8,341 nucleotides of DNA from an uncultured Mollicutes bacterium (GTDB lineage Bacteria > Bacillota_I > Bacilli_A > Acholeplasmatales > Anaeroplasmataceae): positions 1 to 8,341 of the forward strand of contig CALCWU010000022.1 in the NCBI GenBank assembly GCA_937905855.1, written 5' to 3'. The stretch's first letter is position 1; each line of letters starts with the position of its first letter. A model generated the notes under the pieces. It searched no databases and was not told the DNA's origin. It saw only the letters and a program-made list of their open reading frames with translations. A program made the position numbers and the translations under genes. Positions 1-5,815 of the stretch are shown one piece after another.

Positions 1-346
1 AATTATTGGCGATGACTTTAATGTGTTTATTGCTTCTACTGATCTAAATCATTTAATTAGAAACTTAATTGATAATGCAATTAAATATAATAAAGAAAAT
101 GGAGCAATTATAATAGAATTAAAGGATAATACCATTAGTATTTCTGATACAGGAATAGGAATAAGTAAGGAAAACATATCAAGAATTTTTGAAAGATTTT
201 ATCGTGTTGATAAGGCTAAATCTAAAGAGCTTGGTGGTACAGGACTTGGACTTGCGATTGTTAAGCATATTTGTATAAATAATAATTTAAAAATCAAAGT
301 TGAAAGTACACCAAATGAAGGTAGTAAATTTAGTGTTAAATTTTAA
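1..346 (+). CDS. Sensor histidine kinase, C-terminal ATP-binding part (5'-truncated)
   Basis: This is the last 114 codons of a two-component sensor kinase whose sensor and dimerisation/phosphoacceptor regions lie before the window; the frame is open from base 2, so no start is visible. What remains is a HATPase_c domain with all its boxes in order: N-box (RNLIDNAIKYN), G1 (ISDTGIGIS), F-box (IFERFYRVDKAKS) and G2 (GGTGLGLAIVKHI). The FERFYRVDKA and GLGLAIVK wording is typical of the PhoR/WalK-like kinases of Gram-positives, which autophosphorylate from ATP and pass the phosphate to a response regulator, normally encoded just upstream. The signal sensed cannot be told from this fragment. It ends with TAA directly before a strong terminator, so it is the last gene of its operon. 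Confidence 0.95.
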   Translation, partial: IIGDDFNVFIASTDLNHLIRNLIDNAIKYNKENGAIIIELKDNTISISDTGIGISKENISRIFERFYRVDKAKSKELGGTGLGLAIVKHICINNNLKIKVESTPNEGSKFSVKF

Positions 347-352
347 TGAAAA

Positions 353-385
353 ATGCACATTTTATTAAATGTGCATCTTTTTTTT
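353..385. terminator. Bidirectional Rho-independent terminator
   Basis: A perfect 10-bp stem (ATGCACATTT at 353-362 with AAATGTGCAT at 367-376) with a 4-base loop is followed by eight T on the plus strand (378-385). On the minus strand it is followed by a run of five T (349-353 read in reverse, overlapping the stem by one base). It serves the kinase gene from the left and the transporter gene from the right. The transporter's TAA stop (365-367) sits in the loop and first stem base. Confidence 0.93.
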
Positions 386-1489
386 GTTATTTAAAATTTC
401 TATTTCTGATGTTATCATTAAAGGGATACTACAAATTCCTATAATGATTGTTGGATATAAACCAAAACCTATAAAGCTTAATGAATAAAGAAGGGGTCTA
501 AATGAAAATATATCTAAATCACGCTTTGTTAAGCCATAAAATACATTTTTATTTTCAGAAAGATTTAAGCAGTATTTTTTAAACATAACTACAAATACTA
601 ACGGAAAGGAAATAGAAGAGATGGTAGATGTTATATATAGAAGTATTTTATTTTTAAAGATTAGCATTAAAATTGCTGATGTAAAAAACATAATTGATCC
701 TATAATAGTAGATAGTAATTCTTTGTTGTGCTTAATTAAAATATTAGCAAAATAATTCGTAAATATCTTTATTAATTCAATTAAAACAATTATAATTGTA
801 ACACTTTGGAATGATAGATTATTCATATATAGATATAAAGGAATAATGTTATCCATTACTGGCTGAAATAGACCAAATGATATATGAAAAATGATAAACC
901 ATTTATTGATTTTTACCTTGTTTGTAATTTCTTCTTTATTTAGATAATGAAACTTTATTTCCTTATAAGAAATAATCAATGGTATTACTGAGCTTATATA
1001 TAAAGTGGTTGCAAAACTAGAAAGAATTAAAAAGGAATTGTTTTTATTATTTGCAAGCATCAAGCCTGAGCAAAGTGTAAATATTAGCTTACCAATATTT
1101 GTTGGTATTTCGAATTTACAAACATTGGCCTTGGCATCGGAAAATGTAAATAAAATATTAATTGGTACAGAATAGAGCGTTTGACTTAATGCCATTAATA
1201 TAGCTGCAAATATAATTAAATAAATGTTAATTGTGTTTAATGACAATAGATACATAGCTCCTATGGTTGGAATAAAATGAATTATAATAGAAATAAGGGA
1301 ATATCTTTGAATAAATTTTTTTAAAATTGTCATAAAAATCATGACAAATGAAGAAAACAAAATCAAATAGATCATAGACATATGTATATTATCTGTTTTC
1401 TTTAAAATATAAAGCGGAATAAAGATTTTAATTAGACTATCAGCTATAGCCTTAATTAACTTATGAATAAAGACATTATTATTATGCAT
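365..1489 (-). CDS. MFS-like multi-pass membrane transporter
   Basis: This is an integral membrane protein of 374 residues with about 11-12 hydrophobic segments, roughly at 16-30, 38-56, 64-84, 88-112, 134-146, 152-174, 196-220, 228-252, 259-278, 282-304 and 333-357. A charged stretch near 176-196 (YKEIKF...KEEITNKVKINK) divides two six-helix halves, which is the usual major facilitator layout, and the length is near the family's lower end (about 380-420). It has no signal peptide or soluble domain and no motif that fixes a substrate. The first possible ATG is at 1540, but the start at 1489 is preferred because AAAGGTG (1495-1501) lies five bases before it; the upstream ATG would fall in the promoter. 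It is divergent from the MarR operon and shares its control region, so a role in exporting the compound sensed by MarR is possible but unproven. It could be another permease superfamily with the same topology. Confidence 0.65.
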   Translation of the reverse strand: MHNNNVFIHKLIKAIADSLIKIFIPLYILKKTDNIHMSMIYLILFSSFVMIFMTILKKFIQRYSLISIIIHFIPTIGAMYLLSLNTINIYLIIFAAILMALSQTLYSVPINILFTFSDAKANVCKFEIPTNIGKLIFTLCSGLMLANNKNNSFLILSSFATTLYISSVIPLIISYKEIKFHYLNKEEITNKVKINKWFIIFHISFGLFQPVMDNIIPLYLYMNNLSFQSVTIIIVLIELIKIFTNYFANILIKHNKELLSTIIGSIMFFTSAILMLIFKNKILLYITSTISSISFPLVFVVMFKKYCLNLSENKNVFYGLTKRDLDIFSFRPLLYSLSFIGFGLYPTIIIGICSIPLMITSEIEILNNKKKMHI

Positions 1490-1494
1490 ACTAT

Positions 1495-1501
1495 CACCTT
1501 T
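1495..1501 (-). promoter_or_regulatory. RBS fixing the transporter start
   Basis: AAAGGTG on the minus strand lies five bases before the ATG at 1489. It supports this start over the ATG 51 bases further upstream. Confidence 0.75.
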
Positions 1502-1511
1502 GAATATGTTT

Positions 1512-1540
1512 ATTATACAATTATTCAAAATAAATAACAA
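1512..1540 (-). promoter_or_regulatory. Promoter of the transporter gene
   Basis: On the minus strand there is a -35 TTGTTA (1540 to 1535), a 17-base spacer and a consensus -10 TATAAT (1517 to 1512). Transcription would start near 1505, giving a leader of about 16 bases that begins just ahead of the AAAGGTG ribosome site. Its -35 lies only 9 bases from the -35 of the opposing MarR promoter. Confidence 0.72.
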
Positions 1541-1549
1541 TTTTTTTTG

Positions 1550-1578
1550 TTGATTTTTTGAAATGGAAATAGTATAAT
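1550..1578 (+). promoter_or_regulatory. Promoter of the MarR-ADH-ALDH operon
   Basis: There is a -35 TTGATT (1550-1555), an exactly 17-base spacer and a consensus -10 TATAAT (1573-1578). The expected start point near 1585 falls inside the palindrome at 1579-1594, so a protein bound there would block initiation. Confidence 0.75.
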
Positions 1579-1594
1579 TGTTGATAAATCAACA
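1579..1594. promoter_or_regulatory. Probable MarR operator, perfect palindrome
   Basis: TGTTGAT-AA-ATCAACA is a perfect 7-2-7 inverted repeat that directly abuts the -10 box, covers the predicted transcription start and ends three bases before the GGAGG ribosome site. Its 16-bp length and two-fold symmetry suit a dimeric MarR winged-helix protein, and the first gene downstream encodes one. A further copy of the half-site TGTTGAT at 1548-1554 overlaps the -35 box, 31 bp (about three helix turns) upstream. That this MarR binds here is inference. Confidence 0.75.
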
Positions 1595-1597
1595 TCT

Positions 1598-1602
1598 GGA
1601 GG
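1598..1602 (+). promoter_or_regulatory. RBS fixing the MarR start
   Basis: GGAGG lies five bases before the ATG at 1608. It decides against the earlier in-frame ATT/ATG-like codons from 1578, which overlap the -10 box and operator and so could not be in the transcript. Confidence 0.85.
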
Positions 1603-1607
1603 ATAAT

Positions 1608-2063
1608 ATGGAAGAAAGATTTAATGAATTTACATTAAAAATATTGATGCTAAATAGATATGTAGGCGCCATAAAGAATATTGAAATGGACGAGTTTAAT
1701 CTTAAGGGCATTCATGCATCAATTTTAAATAACCTTTATTTTAATGAAGAAATAACTGCTGCAACACTTACTAAGAACATTCTTGAGGATAAAGCTGCAG
1801 TATCTAGAGCATTAAAGGAGCTTTATGATAAAAAGCTTATTGATTATTGTGGTAAAAAATATAATGCTAAAATTATCTTAACAAACTCTGGTAGAGAAAT
1901 TGCTTTGAATGTTATTGAAAAAATTGATAAAGCGGTTGCTGCTGGTGGTGCCACTTTAACCGATGAGAAGAGAATAATATTTTATGAAGCATTAGAAATA
2001 ATTTGCAAAAATCTTGGCGCTTATTATAGAAGTTTGGAGGAAAATGATGAATCTATTTTATAA
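1608..2063 (+). CDS. MarR-family transcriptional regulator
   Basis: This cytoplasmic DNA-binding protein has 151 residues, a normal MarR length (about 140-160). A winged helix-turn-helix is clear: helix around 32-44 (LKGIHASILNNLYF), helix around 49-58, recognition helix around 61-75 (DKAAVSRALKELYDK), then the wing around 81-94 (CGKKYNAKIILTNSG) with the family's 'L-T-x-x-G' ending. Flanking helices at 1-25 and 118-145 would form the dimer interface. MarR proteins usually repress neighbouring genes and let go when a small ligand, often phenolic, lipid-like or oxidising, binds. A well-placed palindrome in its own promoter suggests autorepression. It is the first gene of an operon and overlaps the alcohol dehydrogenase start by 17 bp, so that enzyme pair is its most likely target. 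The ligand cannot be read from the sequence; an alcohol or aldehyde linked to the enzymes is a guess. Confidence 0.9.
   Translation: MEERFNEFTLKILMLNRYVGAIKNIEMDEFNLKGIHASILNNLYFNEEITAATLTKNILEDKAAVSRALKELYDKKLIDYCGKKYNAKIILTNSGREIALNVIEKIDKAVAAGGATLTDEKRIIFYEALEIICKNLGAYYRSLEENDESIL
2036..2040 (+). promoter_or_regulatory. RBS deciding the ADH start
   Basis: GGAGG lies inside the end of the MarR gene. Two adjacent ATG codons follow at 2044 and 2047; the spacing is 3 bases to the first and 6 to the second, so the second is preferred. Confidence 0.75.
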
Positions 2064-3252
2064 AATGTATTGTCGAATTTTTCAATTATGCTTTAAAATA
2101 GCATTGCCAGTTTTACCATATCGTGATCCTAAAATCTTAGATAGTCTAAAGGAAATCAGTGTAGTGCTTAAAAATAATAAGCTTAATAATGTAATGATTG
2201 TGACAGACAAGACTATTAATAGACTAGGCTTAATAGAACCATTAATAGCTGATCTAAATGAAAATGATATTAAATATAGCATATATGATGATGTTGTTGC
2301 TAATCCTACAACTGATAATGTTTATGAAGCACTAAAAATTTATCAAAATAATAATTGCCAGGCAATTATTTCATTTGGAGGTGGTTCGCCAATGGACTGT
2401 GCTAAAGCACTTGGTGCTTTAGTAGTAAAGCCTAATGCCGATTTAAATAAATTAAAGGGAATATTAAAGGTTAGAAAAAAAATTCCAACTTTAATTGCTA
2501 TACCAACAACTGCAGGTACTGGTAGTGAGACCACTCTCGCTGCAGTAATTGTTGATTCAAAAACAAGACATAAATATGCAATTAATGATTTTCCATTAAT
2601 ACCTAAATATGCTGTTTTAGATCCATTGGTTACCTTGAGTTTGCCAAAAAATATTGTTGCAACAACAGGAATGGACGCCTTAACTCATGCAATAGAGGCT
2701 TATATTGGTAGAAGTGGCAATAAAAAGACAGATAAGGATGCCTCTAATGCATTCAAGCTTATTTTTGATAATTTAAAAGGTTCATATGATGGCAATAATA
2801 TTGAAGAAAAGAAAAATATGTTAGTTGCCTCTCATTTGGCTGGACGAGCATTTTCCAAAGCTTATGTTGGCTATGTTCATGCTATTGCTCATTCTCTTGG
2901 TGGAAAATATAATATACCTCATGGATTGGCTAATGCCGTTATTTTACCATATGTCTTAAGAGAATATGGTAAATGTATACATAAGGACTTATTTAAGCTG
3001 GGTTTAAATGCAAACTTATTTAATAAAGATGTATCAATAGCTCTTGGAGCAAAGATAGTTATTAATAAAATTGAAGAGATGAATGAATATTTTCATATTC
3101 CTAAATATATTAAGGAAATACAAAAGGATGATATAGATGAACTTGTTTGTTATGCGCTTAAGGAAGCAAATCCACTATATCCTGTTCCTAAATTATGGGA
3201 TAGAAAACAAATGAAAAAAATGTATTATTTAATTGGTGATGTAAATGAATAG
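2047..3252 (+). CDS. Iron-containing (group III) alcohol dehydrogenase
   Basis: This is an NAD(P)-dependent, metal-using alcohol dehydrogenase of 401 residues, full length for the family (about 380-400), which interconverts an alcohol and an aldehyde in the cytoplasm. Visible motifs are the nucleotide-binding GGGSPMD (residues 111-117), TTAGTGSE (154-161), and the signature GMDALTHAIEAY with metal ligands Asp210 and His214. The other two ligands are His282 (HAIAHSLGG) and His292 (PHGLANAVILP). All four Fe/Zn ligands are present, so it should be active. The hydrophobic, aromatic N-terminal extension of about 20 residues (MNLFYKMYCRIFQLCFKIAL) is not part of the usual fold and might bring it to the membrane. 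It overlaps the MarR gene by 17 bp and the aldehyde dehydrogenase by 8 bp. The substrate is unknown; the family includes butanol, lactaldehyde, 1,3-propanediol and ethanol enzymes. Confidence 0.93.
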   Translation: MNLFYKMYCRIFQLCFKIALPVLPYRDPKILDSLKEISVVLKNNKLNNVMIVTDKTINRLGLIEPLIADLNENDIKYSIYDDVVANPTTDNVYEALKIYQNNNCQAIISFGGGSPMDCAKALGALVVKPNADLNKLKGILKVRKKIPTLIAIPTTAGTGSETTLAAVIVDSKTRHKYAINDFPLIPKYAVLDPLVTLSLPKNIVATTGMDALTHAIEAYIGRSGNKKTDKDASNAFKLIFDNLKGSYDGNNIEEKKNMLVASHLAGRAFSKAYVGYVHAIAHSLGGKYNIPHGLANAVILPYVLREYGKCIHKDLFKLGLNANLFNKDVSIALGAKIVINKIEEMNEYFHIPKYIKEIQKDDIDELVCYALKEANPLYPVPKLWDRKQMKKMYYLIGDVNE

Positions 3253-4624
3253 TAATGAAATATTAAGTATTTTGGAATTACAAAGAAATTATTTTAAGGC
3301 TGGAAATACCTTTGATTTAAATAAAAGAAAAAAGAAGCTAAAGGAATTGTCTAAAAATATTAAAAATAATATTGAATTGATTTATGAAGGTCTTTATAAG
3401 GATTTAGGTAAGAGTAGGACTGAAAGCTATATGTGTGAGATTGGGCTTGTTCTTAATGAAATATCTTTTATTTTAAAGCATATGAATAAATACTTAAAGC
3501 CAAGAAGAGTTAAAACTCCATTAGCACAATTTAAGTCTAAAAGCTATGAGCTTAGTTATCCTTATGGTAATGTACTTATTATGAGCCCTTGGAATTATCC
3601 ATTTTTACTTGCAATTGAACCATTGTGTGAGGCAATTGCTTGCGGAAACACGGTAATTTTAAAAACATCAGAATATAGTGTTAATACAAATAGCGTAATT
3701 AAAAAGATTGTTAGTGAGATTTTTTCTAAAGAAGAGGCTTATGTTATTTTTGGGGGGATTGAAGAAAATAAAATACTTATGAATGCTAAATTTGATTATG
3801 TATTCTTCACAGGTAGTAAAAAAGTTGGTAATGCCTTATATGAGGCTCAAGCAAAATATATGACACCTATGACCTTAGAGCTTGGTGGTAAGAGTCCTTG
3901 TATTATTGATAGAAATGTCAATTTAAAGCTTGCGGCTAGAAGAATAGTTTTTGGTAAGTTTTTGAATTTAGGACAAACCTGTGTTGCACCTGATTATATA
4001 TTATGTGATGACAGTATATGTGATGAATTTATAAAGTATGTAAAAATTGAAATTGAAAGACAATTTGGTAAAAATCCTTTGGAAAATAAAAACTATGGTA
4101 ATATAATAACTAATAGACATCTTGAAAGAATAATTGGCCTTATTGATTATGATAAGGTTATATATGGTGGAAGGTATGATTTAGATAAGCTAAAGCTTGA
4201 GCCAACGATAATGGATAATGTCTTATATACTGATAAAATAATGAGTGAGGAAATTTTTGGCCCAGTTATGCCAATTATTAGATATAAAGATAATTTAGAA
4301 TTTTTAAATTATATTAATGAACATGACGCACCACTCGCATTTTATGTCTTTACAAATGATAAAAAGAAAGCGAATTTTTATATTAATAATATTGGCTTTG
4401 GAGGAGGCTGTATTAATGATGTAGTAATTCATCTAGCAACCTCAAATATGCGCTTTGGTGGCTATAAGGAAAGTGGAATTGGTTCATATCATGGGGTGAT
4501 GGGCTTTCAAACATTCTCCCATTATAAGAGTATAGTAAATAAGAGCACACATATTGATTTACCAATGCGCTATGCTCCTTATAGTAAGAAAAATGATAAA
4601 CTAATAAAAATGTTTTTAAGGTAA
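3245..4624 (+). CDS. Class 3-type aldehyde dehydrogenase
   Basis: This NAD(P)+-dependent enzyme of 459 residues oxidises an aldehyde to the acid. Its motifs in order are SPWNYP (114-119) with Asn115 for the oxyanion hole, Lys140 of VILKTSE, FTGS (188-191), the general base Glu212 in LELGGKSP, the catalytic Cys246 in GQTCVAPDY, and EEIFGP (335-340). The ending GIGSYHGVMGFQTFSH and DLPMRYAPY (439-447) is typical of ALDH3, the class that also takes medium and long-chain or aromatic aldehydes. It stops soon afterwards, without the hydrophobic tail that anchors the mammalian fatty-aldehyde form. The ATG at 3245 overlaps the end of the dehydrogenase gene (ATGAATAG) and only a weak GGTGAT lies upstream, so translation is probably coupled. 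With its partner it could run alcohol to aldehyde to acid, or clear toxic aldehyde. No terminator is evident after it. Confidence 0.95.
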   Translation: MNSNEILSILELQRNYFKAGNTFDLNKRKKKLKELSKNIKNNIELIYEGLYKDLGKSRTESYMCEIGLVLNEISFILKHMNKYLKPRRVKTPLAQFKSKSYELSYPYGNVLIMSPWNYPFLLAIEPLCEAIACGNTVILKTSEYSVNTNSVIKKIVSEIFSKEEAYVIFGGIEENKILMNAKFDYVFFTGSKKVGNALYEAQAKYMTPMTLELGGKSPCIIDRNVNLKLAARRIVFGKFLNLGQTCVAPDYILCDDSICDEFIKYVKIEIERQFGKNPLENKNYGNIITNRHLERIIGLIDYDKVIYGGRYDLDKLKLEPTIMDNVLYTDKIMSEEIFGPVMPIIRYKDNLEFLNYINEHDAPLAFYVFTNDKKKANFYINNIGFGGGCINDVVIHLATSNMRFGGYKESGIGSYHGVMGFQTFSHYKSIVNKSTHIDLPMRYAPYSKKNDKLIKMFLR

Positions 4625-4630
4625 TACAGA

Positions 4631-4659
4631 TTGTAATTTATTGAAAATTATAATATAAT
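4631..4659 (+). promoter_or_regulatory. Promoter before the isomerase-like gene
   Basis: There is a -35 TTGTAA (4631-4636), a 17-base spacer and a -10 TATAAT (4654-4659). The -10 is the middle of three overlapping TATAAT boxes (4649-4664), so the start point could vary. The spacing to the GGAG ribosome site at 4676-4680 is suitable for a leader of about 24 bases. An AT-only inverted repeat overlaps it. Confidence 0.65.
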
Positions 4660-4675
4660 ATAATCATCAATAGAT

Positions 4676-4680
4676 AGGAG
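4676..4680 (+). promoter_or_regulatory. RBS of the isomerase-like gene
   Basis: AGGAG lies nine bases before the ATG at 4690. This is a good site, in contrast to the almost absent one before the following gene. Confidence 0.8.
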
Positions 4681-4689
4681 ATTTAAAAA

Positions 4690-5328
4690 ATGAAAATTGC
4701 TTTAATTAACGAAAATAGTCAAGCAAGCAAAAATGAGCTTGTTTATAATACCTTAAATAAGGTAGCAACTAAATATGGTCATACTGTTGATAACTATGGT
4801 ATGTTTGGTGCTGACGATAAGCCTTTAACTTATGTTCAAAATGGAATTCTTGCTGGCTTATTAATCAATTCTGGAGCTGCTGATTTTGTTATAACTGGTT
4901 GTGGTACAGGTAGTGGAGCTATGCTTGCATGTAATTCATTTCCACGAGTATTATGTGGTTTAATTGTTGAACCATCTGATGCTTATCTTTTTTCACAAAT
5001 TAATGCTGGTAATGCTTGTGCTTTCCCATTTGCTAAGGGCTTTGGCTGGGGTGCAGAATTAAATTTGGAAAACTGCTTCGAAAAGCTTTTCTCTGAACCT
5101 GCTGGTGGTGGTTATCCAAAGGAAAGAGTTATTCCTGAACAAAGAAATAAAAAGATTTTAGATGCTGTAAAGGAAGTTACTCATACAAAGATGATTGACA
5201 TTCTAAAGAACATTGATCATGAGTTATTAATGGGTGCAATTGATCGTGATTCATTTAAAAAATATTTCTTTGCTAATGCTAAGGATGAGGAATTAATCGA
5301 TTATTGTAAGAAATTATTAAATATGTAA
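4690..5328 (+). CDS. RpiB/LacA/LacB-family sugar-phosphate isomerase, long atypical type
   Basis: This is a cytoplasmic protein of 212 residues related to ribose 5-phosphate isomerase B and the LacA/LacB galactose 6-phosphate isomerase subunits. The family's catalytic loop is clear: GCGTGSGAMLACNS (70-83) with the active-site Cys71, followed by a stretch that aligns with RpiB (EPSDAYLFSQINAGNACAF, 94-112). Two things differ. Where RpiB has the ring-opening His (Q-H-N), this protein has Ile104 (Q-I-N). The N-terminal Asp-His of RpiB is also missing (MKIALINENSQ). It is about 60 residues longer than RpiB (around 150), and the extra C-terminal part starts near 135 (PAGGGYPKERVIPEQR). Thus it probably acts on another, perhaps open-chain, sugar phosphate; this is inference. 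It heads a trio with the HD and CmpB genes, with one base between it and the HD gene. Confidence 0.8.
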   Translation: MKIALINENSQASKNELVYNTLNKVATKYGHTVDNYGMFGADDKPLTYVQNGILAGLLINSGAADFVITGCGTGSGAMLACNSFPRVLCGLIVEPSDAYLFSQINAGNACAFPFAKGFGWGAELNLENCFEKLFSEPAGGGYPKERVIPEQRNKKILDAVKEVTHTKMIDILKNIDHELLMGAIDRDSFKKYFFANAKDEELIDYCKKLLNM

Positions 5329-5329
5329 T

Positions 5330-5815
5330 ATGAATATTGATTCTTCTATATATAAGGAATTTCTTGAAATAGCAGGTCCGGTTATTTCTACTGAGGAGTT
5401 TAAAAGGCAAATGGCCTTTAAGCAGCATGGTAGCACTAGTGTTTATGATCATGTTATGCATGTTGCTTTAAGAGCCTTTACTAAAGCATATAAGAAAAAA
5501 GAAAAATATGATTTAAAGGCACTAGTATATGGTGCTTTGCTTCATGATTATTTTCTATATGATTGGCATATATTAGATTATAAAAATGGTCATAAAAGAT
5601 TTCATGGCTTTAATCACCCTAAAATTGCTTTAAATAATGCCTTAAAGGTATATGACCTTGATAAAAAAACAAGAAATATAATTAGAAGCCATATGTGGCC
5701 TTTAACACTTTTTCATATGCCAACCTCAAGAGAAGCATGGCTTGTTACAATATGTGATAAGGTTGTTTCCTTTAAAGAAACATTTAAAATCAAGGAGGAT
5801 TATAATATATGCTAG
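5330..5815 (+). CDS. Small HD-domain phosphohydrolase
   Basis: This is a single HD domain of 161 residues, expected to be a metal-dependent phosphohydrolase. Candidate ligands are His41 (VYDHVMHVA), the His72-Asp73 doublet (ALLHDYFLYDW), His96 (GFNHPKIA), His121 (IRSHMWPL) and Asp143 (ICDKV), spaced as in small Bacillota HD proteins. The HGSTSVYDH, LLHDYFLYDW and NHPKIALNNA wording is characteristic of a widespread but uncharacterised family; the substrate is unknown. The ATG follows the isomerase stop after one base with no clear Shine-Dalgarno site, so translation is likely coupled. Its end overlaps the CmpB-like gene by 7 bp. This packing suggests that the three products are needed together, but no published function links them to my knowledge. 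Confidence 0.88.
   Translation: MNIDSSIYKEFLEIAGPVISTEEFKRQMAFKQHGSTSVYDHVMHVALRAFTKAYKKKEKYDLKALVYGALLHDYFLYDWHILDYKNGHKRFHGFNHPKIALNNALKVYDLDKKTRNIIRSHMWPLTLFHMPTSREAWLVTICDKVVSFKETFKIKEDYNIC
5792..5798 (+). promoter_or_regulatory. RBS of the CmpB-like gene
   Basis: AAGGAGG is a near-perfect ribosome site, ten bases before the ATG at 5809 and inside the end of the HD gene. It suggests that the membrane protein is translated more strongly than its upstream neighbour. Confidence 0.8.

Noticed and set aside
2082..2282. Minus-strand open frame of 66 codons inside the ADH gene
   Set aside because: It lies wholly within a well-supported gene and has no ribosome site or recognisable domain; the same holds for the minus frame at 2343-2534.
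4630..4654. Ten-base-pair AT-only inverted repeat after the ALDH gene, as a terminator or operator
   Set aside because: It has only one G-U pair besides A-U pairs and no following T run, and it lies over the promoter. It is too weak for termination and is expected by chance in such AT-rich DNA.
5279..5461. Minus-strand open frame across the isomerase/HD junction
   Set aside because: It runs antisense to two strongly supported genes and has no family features or SD site.
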